Below are positions 26,640 through 35,953 of a stretch of DNA of 64,000 nt, one piece after another (within the stretch, counting starts at the first letter, position 1; each line of letters starts with the position of its first letter). A model generated the notes under the pieces. The model did not search any database, was not told where the DNA came from, and was given only the letters and a program-made list of their open reading frames with translations. This DNA is from Kandleria vitulina DSM 20405 (GTDB taxonomy: Bacteria; Bacillota_I; Bacilli_A; Erysipelotrichales; Coprobacillaceae): assembly GCF_000702065.1 (NCBI RefSeq), contig NZ_JNKN01000004.1, positions 104,967-168,966 of the forward strand. Direction: 5' to 3'. The translations under genes were made by a program, and so were the position numbers.

Positions 26640-27274
26640 AATAATGATGCGATCGCATCACGACGTGATGCTGCCTTAAATACATAGCTTCCTGCAACAA
26701 GAACATCACAGCCAGCTTCTACGCATAGCTTTCCTGTCTGTTCATTGATGCCGCCATCAACTTCAATAATAAAGCCATATTTTCCTTTTAGACTATTTAA
26801 TGTCTTAATCTTTTCAACAGCAATATCATTGAATGACTGACCGCCAAATCCCGGTTCAACACTCATGACAAGAATCATGTCTACATCATTTAAATAGGGA
26901 AGAATAGCGTCTACATGTGTACCTGGTTTAATAGAAATACCAACCTGTACATTTGATGCATGAATATGATTGATAAGTTCCATTGTCTTTTCTCTTGATT
27001 CCATTGCTTCAATATGGAAAGTGATCATATCTGCTCCAGCTTTGATGAATTCATCTACATAAAACATAGGATCAGTGATCATTAAATGAACATCTAAAAA
27101 TAAGTCAGTTGCTTTTCTTACATTAGCTAAGATGCTATATCCAAATGAAATATTAGGAACAAAATGTCCATCCATTACATCATAATGAAGCCATTTAGCT
27201 CCTTCTAATGTATCAATTTCTTCTTTTAATTTTGAAAAATCCGCCGATAAAACAGATGGTGCGACTTTAGTCAT
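26630..27274 (-). CDS. rpe: Ribulose-phosphate 3-epimerase
   Basis: Pentose phosphate pathway TIM-barrel enzyme interconverting ribulose 5-phosphate and xylulose 5-phosphate. 214 aa. Seen: PSVLSADFSKL, HYDVMDGHFVPNISFG (metal-binding His and Asp), VHLMITDP, MSVEPGFGGQSF, and EVDGGINEQT. It overlaps rsgA by 8 bases. Confidence 0.97.
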   Translation of the reverse strand: MTKVAPSVLSADFSKLKEEIDTLEGAKWLHYDVMDGHFVPNISFGYSILANVRKATDLFLDVHLMITDPMFYVDEFIKAGADMITFHIEAMESREKTMELINHIHASNVQVGISIKPGTHVDAILPYLNDVDMILVMSVEPGFGGQSFNDIAVEKIKTLNSLKGKYGFIIEVDGGINEQTGKLCVEAGCDVLVAGSYVFKAASRRDAIASLLCE

Positions 27275-28133
27275 ACTTCTTTGCCTCTCTCTCTTTGACT
27301 TCTTTTAAGAAAGTCAGATAATGTTCATAACGTTCTTTCGTAATCTTGCCTTCTTCTACCGCCTGTTTAACACCACAATGAGGCTCACTATCATGAAGGC
27401 AGCCACGGAACTTACACATTGTAGCATATTCTCTAAAATCATGGTAGCTTACAGAAAGATCAATAGGATCCATTTCCAATGTCAAAGATGAAAAACCTGG
27501 CGTATCAGCTACATAGCCGCCATGCATGCGAATAAGTTCCGTATGTCTTGTCGTATGCTTCCCACGACCAAGTGCCTTAGAGATTTCATTGGTATCAATG
27601 TTCAAATGAATATCCAATGCATTAAGCAGACTGGATTTCCCGACACCACTTTGTCCTGTAACTACGCTTGTTTTTCCTTTGAGCACCTCTTTTACTTCGT
27701 CAATTCCAATATTCTCTTTAGAACTTACAAAAATTGTATGATAAGCATGGTAATCACTCTTGATTTTCTCAATGAGAGTATCATCTAGATCAATCTTTGT
27801 CACAATGATAATTGGTTCAATATTTTCATTTTCAACCATTGCTAAAAAGCGATCTAGAAGCAGATTATCAAAATCAGGATGCGTGATTGAAAAGACAAGA
27901 AGAGCCTGATCAACATTACAGATCGGTGGTCTTCTTAATTCATTCTTTCTTTTTTCTAAAGATAAAATATAGCCTTCTCCATTATCTTGTACATCAATTG
28001 TACAAATATCACCTACCAAAGGTGTCTGTTTTGTTTTTCTAAATTTCCCTCTTGCCTTGCAAGTGTAAACCTGCCCTTCTGCTTCCACATAATAGAAGCC
28101 AGCAAGTGCTTTGATGATTCTTCCTTTAAGCAT
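27267..28133 (-). CDS. rsgA: Small ribosomal subunit biogenesis GTPase RsgA
   Basis: Circularly permuted GTPase involved in 30S maturation. 288 aa. Seen: N-terminal OB fold (AEGQVYTCKARGKFRK), G4 VTKIDL, G5 SSKENIG, G1 GQSGVGKSSLLNAL, G3 DTPGFSSL (G4-G5-G1-G3 order), and a C-terminal zinc motif with C...CLHDSEPHCGV. It follows prkC after a 42-base gap with a hairpin. Confidence 0.97.
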   Translation of the reverse strand: MLKGRIIKALAGFYYVEAEGQVYTCKARGKFRKTKQTPLVGDICTIDVQDNGEGYILSLEKRKNELRRPPICNVDQALLVFSITHPDFDNLLLDRFLAMVENENIEPIIIVTKIDLDDTLIEKIKSDYHAYHTIFVSSKENIGIDEVKEVLKGKTSVVTGQSGVGKSSLLNALDIHLNIDTNEISKALGRGKHTTRHTELIRMHGGYVADTPGFSSLTLEMDPIDLSVSYHDFREYATMCKFRGCLHDSEPHCGVKQAVEEGKITKERYEHYLTFLKEVKEREAKKYD

Positions 28134-28150
28134 ATATCTCCTTTATAAAG

Positions 28151-28175
28151 AGCCTCAACTCTAATGAGCGAGGCT
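28151..28175 (-). other. Intercistronic hairpin between prkC and rsgA
   Basis: Stem AGCCTC / GAGGCT extended inward by CTC / GAG with a 4-base loop (about 9-10 pairs), just after the prkC stop and followed by CTTTATAAAG. The T-run is short, so it is more likely a partial attenuator or processing site than a full terminator. Confidence 0.55.
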
Positions 28176-30041
28176 TTATGTATTATTTGTCGTATTGTTC
28201 TGATTATTTGAATTATTGTTATTGGAATTATTATTGTTAGTATTGTTATTGTTATCAGTGTTATTATCCTGATTTGGAGTAACCTGTGTATTGTCAGTCT
28301 CTACTTCAGGCACTTTATCATAGTAATAAAGCGTAATTGTCGTACCACGCTTATTGACAGTTGAATAAGGTGCAAGCGACTGTCTAATAACAATATTGAT
28401 CTTATCCTTAGTAATCTTAGCACGTTCATTGGCATCAGATGGCAAGCTTAAGACTTTCGTCTTAACCTTAAATCCAGCACTTTCCAATGTCTTGGTAGCA
28501 GATTTAATAGTATCACCATAAAGATAAGGAACCATGATTGTAACGCCCTTGGAAACAGTAAGTGTAATAGTCTTATTTGTTTCATTAGGATCACGTTTTT
28601 CACCAGGTGCAATTGATTGTCCAATGACACGTCCTTCTTCAACATTATCATCAGACTTTTCATATTTCGTTACCGTGTAGCCTAAATCTTCCAATTCCTT
28701 CTTGGCCGCTTCATACGTATAATTCGTATAGTCAGACATAATATCATATTTGCCCTTAGATACAGTAATAACAATGGCTGTATCTTTTTCCATATTCTTT
28801 CCAGCTTTAGGATTCGTACTGATCACATAGTTCTTATCATACTTATCACTCAATTCACTTTCATAAGTGATAGCACCCTTAAAGCCATTCTTCTCAAGCT
28901 TCTTTTTCGCATCTGATTTAGAAAGTCCTACTAAATCGGGCATCTTATATGTCTTATTGGCATCCATGTAATAGAAATAACCGATTCCAAAACCAAGCAA
29001 TACCAAGGCAAGAAGCACTACAATAAGCTTCGCCTTAGATTTCTTCTTTTTAGGTTCAGCAGTCTTGCTGCGGGAAACACGCGTTGTTGTCGTGGTTGGT
29101 TCTGGTACTTCATTTTCCACAATACCTTCATTTTTTGTTTTCGTAAAAAACTCAGTATCCTGTGCAACGATTGTTGGCTCTTCTACCGGTACATCAAATG
29201 TCAGCTTCTCTTCTTCTGTTCTTACGAGACAAGTCGCAATATCATCCAACATATCCAGTGCTGAAGCATAACGATTCTCTACATTCTTAGCTGTTGCCTT
29301 GATAATAATATTCTCAACAGACTGAGGAATTGAAGGATTAAATGCTCTTACTGAAGGAATGCTGTCACGCATATGTTTCAAGGCAATATTGACAGGCGAT
29401 TCCCCGTTAAATGGCACCTCACCTCTTAACAGTTCATAGAAAACAATACCCAATGCATAAATGTCCGACTGTGGCGTTGCCTTTTCTCCTCTTGCAATTT
29501 CAGGAGCAAGGTAATGCAACGATCCCATGATTGTATCCGTCTGTGTCACTTGAGACAGCGACTGAATCGAAGCAATTCCGAAATCGGCGATTTTTACAAT
29601 TCCAGAATCAGTGACTAATATATTTTGTGGCTTCAGATCGCGATGTACGATGCCCATTTCATGGGCAGTCGCTGTTGCACTGACAACCTGTTTCATAATA
29701 TCTATCGCTTCAATATAATGAAGCGCACCCCGGATATTAATTAATTCTTTAAGTGTTTGTCCTTTGACATATTCCATGACGATGTAATAGAGGTCATCTT
29801 CATCTCCAACATCGTAGATAGCGACAATATTTTTATGATTGATTGCGGCAGCAGCGCTTGCTTCACGATGAAATCTTTTGATGTAGATTGGATCACCAGT
29901 CAATGATGATCTAAGTATTTTTACAGCAACAGTTCTACGAAGAACTTTATCTTCAGCAAGATAAACATCCGCCATTCCGCCTTGTCCAATTAATTCCCCT
30001 AACAAGTAACGGTCTGCCAGTAATCGATTCACTTCACTCAT
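28176..30041 (-). CDS. prkC: Serine/threonine protein kinase with PASTA domains (PrkC/PknB type)
   Basis: Membrane kinase that senses wall muropeptides or lipid II. 621 aa. Seen: kinase domain (residues 10-270) with GQGGMADVYLAED, HRDLKPQNILV, DFGIAS and APEIARGE; a basic linker; one membrane segment near residues 340-360 (KLIVVLLALVLLGFGIGYFY); three PASTA repeats (TYKMPDLVGLSKSDA..., YDIMSDYTNYTYEAA..., TIMVPYLYGDTIKSA...). The extracellular C-terminus ends in an unusual Asn-rich tail of about 30 residues. Encoded directly after prpC with one base between. Confidence 0.96.
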   Translation of the reverse strand: MSEVNRLLADRYLLGELIGQGGMADVYLAEDKVLRRTVAVKILRSSLTGDPIYIKRFHREASAAAAINHKNIVAIYDVGDEDDLYYIVMEYVKGQTLKELINIRGALHYIEAIDIMKQVVSATATAHEMGIVHRDLKPQNILVTDSGIVKIADFGIASIQSLSQVTQTDTIMGSLHYLAPEIARGEKATPQSDIYALGIVFYELLRGEVPFNGESPVNIALKHMRDSIPSVRAFNPSIPQSVENIIIKATAKNVENRYASALDMLDDIATCLVRTEEEKLTFDVPVEEPTIVAQDTEFFTKTKNEGIVENEVPEPTTTTTRVSRSKTAEPKKKKSKAKLIVVLLALVLLGFGIGYFYYMDANKTYKMPDLVGLSKSDAKKKLEKNGFKGAITYESELSDKYDKNYVISTNPKAGKNMEKDTAIVITVSKGKYDIMSDYTNYTYEAAKKELEDLGYTVTKYEKSDDNVEEGRVIGQSIAPGEKRDPNETNKTITLTVSKGVTIMVPYLYGDTIKSATKTLESAGFKVKTKVLSLPSDANERAKITKDKINIVIRQSLAPYSTVNKRGTTITLYYYDKVPEVETDNTQVTPNQDNNTDNNNNTNNNNSNNNNSNNQNNTTNNT

Positions 30042-30042
30042 A

Positions 30043-30768
30043 CTATGCGCCCCTTTCTATAAGAATAGTGCTGATGTTGTCCAAACCACCAAACTGTTTG
30101 GCCGTTTCCATCAATTTCTCATTTTTTTGTTGAATAGTCAAATCTAATTTTAAAATTTCCACAATTTGATTATCACTTAATGAATTATATAATCCATCTG
30201 AACAAAGCAGAATGGTATCTGCATGAACAACTGCAAATGATACATTCAGTAAGTCTGTTACCCCAACAGCCTGTACAAGAATGTTTCGCTGTGGATGATT
30301 CTTGGCTTGTTCTTTATTGATATACCCCTTTTCCAATAAAGCATTGACCAATGTATCATCCGTTGTTATCTGTTCTAAGCTCTCAGATGTAACGATGTAG
30401 GCACGACTATCTCCAACATGAGAGATATAGATGCATTCATCAACAATATACGCCAATATGACTGTAGTGCCCATATCACGATAAGCGCTGTTGTCTGCCC
30501 CTTTTTCATTAACAAGACGATTGGCATTCTTGATCAGGCGATAAAACCAATGTCTGATATCTTCCTGACAAGTAAAAGGTTCATGATCTTCAAAATGATC
30601 CATCATATAATCACACGTTAACTTAGCAGCAACTTCACCCGCATTATGACCACCCATTCCATCACATAAAACCGCATAAGCTTCATGTTCATTGATGATC
30701 TTATAATTAATGCAATCCTGATTAATATCTCTGAAATTGCCGATATCACTTAACGCAGATATGATCAT
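30043..30768 (-). CDS. prpC: PP2C-type protein phosphatase
   Basis: Metal-dependent Ser/Thr phosphatase that reverses PrkC phosphorylation. 241 aa. Seen: metal-binding SDIGNFRDINQD, LCDGMGGHNAGEVAA, SHVGDSRAYI, LLCSDGLYN and GGLDNISTILI with the conserved Asp residues. The tight coupling rlmN-prpC-prkC (1-base gaps) is typical. Confidence 0.96.
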   Translation of the reverse strand: MIISALSDIGNFRDINQDCINYKIINEHEAYAVLCDGMGGHNAGEVAAKLTCDYMMDHFEDHEPFTCQEDIRHWFYRLIKNANRLVNEKGADNSAYRDMGTTVILAYIVDECIYISHVGDSRAYIVTSESLEQITTDDTLVNALLEKGYINKEQAKNHPQRNILVQAVGVTDLLNVSFAVVHADTILLCSDGLYNSLSDNQIVEILKLDLTIQQKNEKLMETAKQFGGLDNISTILIERGA

Positions 30769-30769
30769 T

Positions 30770-31798
30770 TTAAAGTCTCCTTTCCTTCTTCGCTCTTAAC
30801 TGTCCGCAAGCTCCATCAATATCTCCACCATGTTCTTTTCTTAAAGTACAATTGATTCTTAAGCGGATCAATTCATCCTTGAACGCTTCAATTCTTGAAG
30901 CTGGAGATTTCTTAAAGCCATGTTCATTGACTGCATTATAAGGAATCAAATTCACATACACATTTAATCCTCTTAAATAATGCGCAAGCTGGCGAGCATT
31001 TGTTACATCATCATTGACATCTTTTAATAAAATATATTCAAGAGTAACTCGTCTGTTTGTCTTTTCAATATAATCCTTGATTGCTGTTCTTAACACATCC
31101 ATAGGATATGACTTATTGATAGGCATCAATTCATTTCTGATTTCATCATTTGATGCATGAAGAGAAATCGCAAGATTGACCTGAATGCCTTCATTTGCAA
31201 AATCGTAGATCTTTGGTACAAGTCCACATGTCGATAATGTGATATGACGCGCACCAATAGCAAGACCCTTAGCTGCATTAATAATATAAATGAAATTCAT
31301 GACATGATCATAATTATCAAAAGGTTCCCCAGTCCCCATGATCACAACATGTGTTACACGTTCATTTTGATCATGTTGAACAGTAAGGACCTGCTGAACC
31401 ATCTCTGCTGCTGTAAGATTTCTTTGTTTCTTCAAAAGACCAGAAGCACAGAACTTACATCCCATATTGCAGCCTAGCTGAGAGGTTACACACAATGACT
31501 TACCATAAGGATGAATCATCAGTACAGTTTCAATATAACCACCATCTTCTAACTGAAGAAGATATTTAGTCGTTCCATCACGAGAAACCTGCTTTTCTAC
31601 AATCTCTAATAGATCAGTAGAATAATTATCACTAAGTTTAGCTTGAAGGTCTTTAGAAAGATTTGTCATTTTAGAAAAATCATAGACATCTTTTCTATAG
31701 ATCCATTCAAAAACCTGCTGAGCTCTAAATTTCTTTTCACCAATACTTAAAAAAGCATCAGTCATCTGCTCAGGCGTTAAACCATAAATCGAATTCAT
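30770..31798 (-). CDS. rlmN: 23S rRNA/tRNA adenine-C2 methyltransferase (radical SAM)
   Basis: Methylates A2503 of 23S rRNA and A37 of some tRNAs. 342 aa. Seen: radical-SAM cluster motif CNMGCKFCASG, GTGEPFDNY, and the C-terminal resolving cysteine in ACGQL. It lies between rsmB and prpC with one-base gaps. Confidence 0.97.
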   Translation of the reverse strand: MNSIYGLTPEQMTDAFLSIGEKKFRAQQVFEWIYRKDVYDFSKMTNLSKDLQAKLSDNYSTDLLEIVEKQVSRDGTTKYLLQLEDGGYIETVLMIHPYGKSLCVTSQLGCNMGCKFCASGLLKKQRNLTAAEMVQQVLTVQHDQNERVTHVVIMGTGEPFDNYDHVMNFIYIINAAKGLAIGARHITLSTCGLVPKIYDFANEGIQVNLAISLHASNDEIRNELMPINKSYPMDVLRTAIKDYIEKTNRRVTLEYILLKDVNDDVTNARQLAHYLRGLNVYVNLIPYNAVNEHGFKKSPASRIEAFKDELIRLRINCTLRKEHGGDIDGACGQLRAKKERRL

Positions 31799-31799
31799 A

Positions 31800-33041
31800 T
31801 TAATCCTTTCTTAATCTGCACATATAAAAACCATCACTATGTAATTCATATGGCAATACTGTTCTTTCTTCTAAAATATGCATATCAGGATGAGCCTTAA
31901 TAAAAGCTTCTACCTGTTTTTCATTTTCTTTCTTATTAAGAGTGCATGTACTATAAACAATGATACCCTTATTTTTACACAATGTATAAGCATTTTCCAA
32001 TAATTTCTTCTGTAAAAGTATTATTTCGTCCATTGCATTAGAATCATGATAACGAATTTCCGGTTTTCTTGCAAGTACACCAAGCCCTGAACAAGGTCCA
32101 TCTAATAAAATATAGTCATACTCTCCTTCAAAACAATGGATATCGGTAGAATCTCCTACATGTGTAGTAAGATTAGTTACCCCAAGTCTTTTCGCATTAT
32201 CTTCTACCAGATGAATCTTATGCGCATAAAGATCATAAGCATCAATAGATCCCGTATTATCCATAATCGCACTTAGATGTGTAGTCTTAGATCCCGGTGC
32301 ACAGCACATATCCAATACTCGACTTCCTTTATCTGGTGATAAGAAACGACCAACAAGCTGTGAAGATTCATCCTGGATGGTAACCCACCCATTTTTGAAT
32401 GCTTCGCTTTCTGCAATTGTCCCACCCTGATAGAAGACACAATCTTCACTGTGTGAAGAAGCGATAAAGCGATGATCTTTTTCTAGAAGAGCCTCTCTTG
32501 ATATCTTTAACGTGTTGACTCTTGCAGATTTTAAAGGTACTTCATTGTTGGCATGTAAGATCTTCTCACATGTTTTAAAGCCATACTGCTTAATAAACAT
32601 CTTTACCATCCATAAAGGATGACTTGTCTCAATGCTGAGTCTTTCTTCTTTCTTAAGATCATCAAGACTTCTCTTATGTTCAAAACTGTTTCTTAATATC
32701 GCATTGACAAAAGATGCAGCCTGTCTGCCTCTTTTCTTCTTAACAATTCTAACAGCCTCATTCACAATAGCATAATCTGGCATATTCATATAAAGATGCT
32801 CATACATGCTCATCAATAGAACCATGCGTTCAAATAGCTTAATACGTTTACCTTTGACACTAGGTTCTAATTGATATTCAAGCATCAATCGATGCTGAAT
32901 GGTACCATAGACAAGCGCTGTAACAAGCTCTTTTGAAAAATCTTTCTTTTGTACTTGAAATGCATGATTTAATGCGATATTCAAGAATGTCTGATTACGT
33001 TCATAATCAGACAGAATCATTAAAGCTAATTCTCTTTCCAT
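31800..33041 (-). CDS. rsmB: 16S rRNA cytosine(967)-C(5)-methyltransferase
   Basis: SAM-dependent rRNA methyltransferase. 413 aa. Seen: N-terminal NusB-like RNA-binding domain (residues 1-130), SAM motif MCCAPGSKTTHLS, DGPCSGLGV with the first catalytic-region Cys, and YSTCTLNKKENE with the nucleophilic Cys. def and fmt, commonly between priA and rsmB, are not here. Confidence 0.96.
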   Translation of the reverse strand: MERELALMILSDYERNQTFLNIALNHAFQVQKKDFSKELVTALVYGTIQHRLMLEYQLEPSVKGKRIKLFERMVLLMSMYEHLYMNMPDYAIVNEAVRIVKKKRGRQAASFVNAILRNSFEHKRSLDDLKKEERLSIETSHPLWMVKMFIKQYGFKTCEKILHANNEVPLKSARVNTLKISREALLEKDHRFIASSHSEDCVFYQGGTIAESEAFKNGWVTIQDESSQLVGRFLSPDKGSRVLDMCCAPGSKTTHLSAIMDNTGSIDAYDLYAHKIHLVEDNAKRLGVTNLTTHVGDSTDIHCFEGEYDYILLDGPCSGLGVLARKPEIRYHDSNAMDEIILLQKKLLENAYTLCKNKGIIVYSTCTLNKKENEKQVEAFIKAHPDMHILEERTVLPYELHSDGFYMCRLRKD

Positions 33042-33043
33042 TA

Positions 33044-35230
33044 TTAAATCAAAGTGTATGGATGAAAATCACATACCATACTTACCTTTCCATTTTGTTT
33101 TTTATTATAGAAGTCATTGAGTGATTCTAAGATCCTATAGACCGGTTTTGCATCTTTATACTTTACAAGAATACGTTCACGATAAGTATCTTTCATCTTA
33201 AAGATACCAGCTTCACTAGGACCAATGATTTGTGCGTCATTCAATGATTTCACTAAATGATACTTTATTTCCGTAGCTGCACGTTTTACAACAGCATCAC
33301 TTCTGGATTGTACAACAATTGCGAGAAGATGGCAATATGGAGGATAATTGGCCAATTTACGATAGGCCATCTCCTTCTCATAAAAGTGTGCATAATCATG
33401 CTTAGCTGCTAATGCGATAGCATAATGATCAGGGTTATATGTCTGAATGACAACACTGCCGCTCTTCTCTCCACGCCCACTTCTGCCTGCGACCTGAGTA
33501 AGCAACTGGAAGGTACGTTCACTCGCGCGATAATCAGGCAATGTCAAAGTCAGATCAGCGGAAAGCACACCGACAAATGTGACATTCTCAAAATCCAGTC
33601 CTTTGGCAATCATCTGTGTTCCGACAAGAATATTTGCTTCTTTATTGCGAAACGCTTTTAAAAGCTTAGTGTGACTGTTCTTATTTCTTGTTGTATCATA
33701 ATCAAAGCGCATCACTTTAGCATTAACAATATGTGATTGAATATACTCTTCAATACGCTGTGTCCCATATCCAATCTTTTTTAAATGCGTAGAATGACAT
33801 GAAGGACATTCTCTTGGTACACTCATACTAAAATCACAGTAATGACATTTTAATCGATCTTCATTTTTATGATAAGTCAAGGTAACATCACAGTGAGGAC
33901 ATTTCACAACTTCCTGGCAATCCGTACATTTTATAAATGAAGCATACCCTCTTTTATTTAATAAAAGTATCGCCTGTTCACCTCTATCAATTGTTTCCTG
34001 AAGTCTTGACTTCATCAATTGTGACATATAGCCATAGTTGCCCGCTTTTGTCTCCTCTTCCATATTGACAATATCCACATGAGGAAGAGGCTTCTTATTG
34101 ATACGTTCAGGAAGTTCAAAGAGATGATAGAATCCTGCCTTCGCTCTTGCATAGCTTTCTACTAGCGGCGTTGCACTTCCTAATACAATACGGCATTTAT
34201 GAGTTCTTGCACGCATCTTAGCCACCTGAAGGGTTGCATAGCGTGGCGTATTTTCCTGCTTATAGCTTGAATCATGTTCTTCATCCATTATGATAAGACC
34301 AATATCTTCCAATGGTGCAAAGATTGCAGAACGTGCTCCCACCACAATGCGTACTTCTTTTCTTGTGATTCGTCGATATTCATCATATTTCTCTCCTGCT
34401 GATAAGCGGGAGTGAAGAATAGCAACCTGATTGCCAAAGCGTGATTTGAATATCTTGACCATCATCGGTGTCAGAGATATTTCAGGAACAAGCATAATGA
34501 CATTTTTTCCCTGTTCAAGAATATGTCTCGTCAGATCAATATAGACTTCTGTCTTCCCTGATCCTGTTACCCCATGAATAAGAGAAATGCTTTCTTCTTT
34601 TGTAGCAAGTATGCCTTCTACCACTTTCTTTTGTGAATCAGTCAATAAGACTTCAGAAGAATCCACATTTTCAACTTCTGGTGTTCTCAATATTTCCTGA
34701 TCATAGATTTCTATTAGTCCCTGTTCTTCAAGCTTAGAAATCAATGCACGAGAATAAGGGACATCATGAAGAAAGAAATCTTTTGATCTTAATATCTCTA
34801 AACACTCATTCTGTTTACTCGTCTTCGCCTTTTCATCACTGATGACACGAATAGCTTTCAATGTCTTAATAGCAACCCGCTTCACGCTTTTTGGTTTTAG
34901 ATTTCCTGGCAGCATGACCTGAAGACAGGATATCAATGGTGAGACTGTTGCTTTTGAAAGACTCTTGGCAAGACTCAATAATTCTTCATTTAAGATAGGT
35001 TCTTCATCTATCAGTTCATTAATATAAGCAAGTCTAAAGCCATATTCGATTTCTAGCTCTTCTTTTGTCTTTGATGTATATTCAACATTTAAAATGTATC
35101 CCACAATACGTTGATGATTAAAGAAGATGGACACACGTACACCTGCTTTAACTGGCTTTTTTGATAAGTAAGTAAAACTACGATCAAGAGCATGTGAAGA
35201 ATGCTCTACTAACACATGTGCAATATACAT
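33044..35230 (-). CDS. priA: Primosomal protein N' (replication restart helicase)
   Basis: 3'-5' helicase that reloads the replisome at stalled forks. 728 aa. Seen: N-terminal 3'BD domain, Walker A GVTGSGKTEVYI, DEEH box (MDEEHDSSYKQE), paired zinc motifs CTDC...CPHC...CHYC...CPSC, and helicase motif V/VI (LVGTQMIAKGLDFENV; QVAGRSGRG). Ribosome site GGAGGTGG precedes the ATG. It follows the gmk terminator, and a weak TATGAT-type -10 may lie in the 45-base gap. Confidence 0.97.
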   Translation of the reverse strand: MYIAHVLVEHSSHALDRSFTYLSKKPVKAGVRVSIFFNHQRIVGYILNVEYTSKTKEELEIEYGFRLAYINELIDEEPILNEELLSLAKSLSKATVSPLISCLQVMLPGNLKPKSVKRVAIKTLKAIRVISDEKAKTSKQNECLEILRSKDFFLHDVPYSRALISKLEEQGLIEIYDQEILRTPEVENVDSSEVLLTDSQKKVVEGILATKEESISLIHGVTGSGKTEVYIDLTRHILEQGKNVIMLVPEISLTPMMVKIFKSRFGNQVAILHSRLSAGEKYDEYRRITRKEVRIVVGARSAIFAPLEDIGLIIMDEEHDSSYKQENTPRYATLQVAKMRARTHKCRIVLGSATPLVESYARAKAGFYHLFELPERINKKPLPHVDIVNMEEETKAGNYGYMSQLMKSRLQETIDRGEQAILLLNKRGYASFIKCTDCQEVVKCPHCDVTLTYHKNEDRLKCHYCDFSMSVPRECPSCHSTHLKKIGYGTQRIEEYIQSHIVNAKVMRFDYDTTRNKNSHTKLLKAFRNKEANILVGTQMIAKGLDFENVTFVGVLSADLTLTLPDYRASERTFQLLTQVAGRSGRGEKSGSVVIQTYNPDHYAIALAAKHDYAHFYEKEMAYRKLANYPPYCHLLAIVVQSRSDAVVKRAATEIKYHLVKSLNDAQIIGPSEAGIFKMKDTYRERILVKYKDAKPVYRILESLNDFYNKKQNGKVSMVCDFHPYTLI

Positions 35231-35275
35231 GCTACCACCTCCATTGTTATTATCATATCACATATGGATTTCAAA

Positions 35276-35298
35276 CAAAAAGCAGCACTTAGTGCTGC
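35276..35298 (-). terminator. Intrinsic terminator with the gmk stop codon in its loop
   Basis: 7-base perfect stem GCAGCAC / GTGCTGC; the 3-base loop is the gmk TAA stop codon itself (35289-35291). A T-run follows on minus. Confidence 0.9.
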
Positions 35299-35858
35299 GC
35301 AATGTTTTCTTTAATGATTTCAGCAATTTCGCTAGCTGCCTGTTCTACAGTATTATTGACAACTACATGTTTGTAATTATCTTTAGTAGCAATTTCCTTG
35401 GCTGCTTTATTTAAACGTTCCTGAACAATATTCTCTTCTTCAGTACGTCTTCCACGAATTCTTTTTTCAAGTTCTTCCATTGTTGGAGGAACAAGGAAAA
35501 TGGTTAATGCATCAGGAGCTTTATCCATAACCTGAAGTGCACCCTGTACTTCAATTTCAAGAAGAACATTTTTCCCTTCGCTTAATAGCTGATCGACATA
35601 AGCTTTAGGTGTCCCATAATAATTACCAACGAACTGTGCATGTTCAAGCAATCCACCTTCTTCAATCTTCTTTTCAAACTCTTCTTTTGTAACGAAGAAA
35701 TATTCTCTTCCATTTTTTTCTCCTGGTCTAGGTGAACGTGTTGTCATGGAAATAGAATATGCAAGATTCAATGTAGCATCTTCAAACAGCTTTTCTCTTA
35801 CCGTTCCTTTTCCAACACCGCTAGGACCGCTAAGAATAATCAATAATCCTTTTTTCAT
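35289..35858 (-). CDS. gmk: Guanylate kinase
   Basis: Phosphorylates GMP to GDP. About 189 aa from the ATG at 35858 (MKKGLLIILSGPSGVGKGT), which has GAGGAG 7 bases upstream; the open frame extends 18 codons further without a ribosome site. Seen: P-loop SGPSGVGKGT, TTRSPRPGEKNGREYFFV, and EIEVQGALQV. In many Firmicutes it is followed by rpoZ-coaBC-priA; here a terminator and then priA follow directly. Divergent from rqcH. Confidence 0.97.
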   Translation of the reverse strand: MKKGLLIILSGPSGVGKGTVREKLFEDATLNLAYSISMTTRSPRPGEKNGREYFFVTKEEFEKKIEEGGLLEHAQFVGNYYGTPKAYVDQLLSEGKNVLLEIEVQGALQVMDKAPDALTIFLVPPTMEELEKRIRGRRTEEENIVQERLNKAAKEIATKDNYKHVVVNNTVEQAASEIAEIIKENIAQH

Positions 35859-35883
35859 GTTAACTCTCCTCTTAATTAGGTCT

Positions 35884-35912
35884 ATATTATATTTTCTAAG
35901 GGATGATGTCAA
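35884..35912 (-). promoter_or_regulatory. gmk promoter
   Basis: -35 TTGACA (35907-35912, exact consensus), 17-base spacer, -10 TAATAT (35884-35889) in the 95-base divergent region with rqcH. A TATACT at 35935-35940 on plus may be the rqcH -10, without a clear -35. Confidence 0.65.
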
Positions 35913-35953
35913 ACATTTTCAAGTATGTTATACTATTTTTTGGGTGATTAAAA

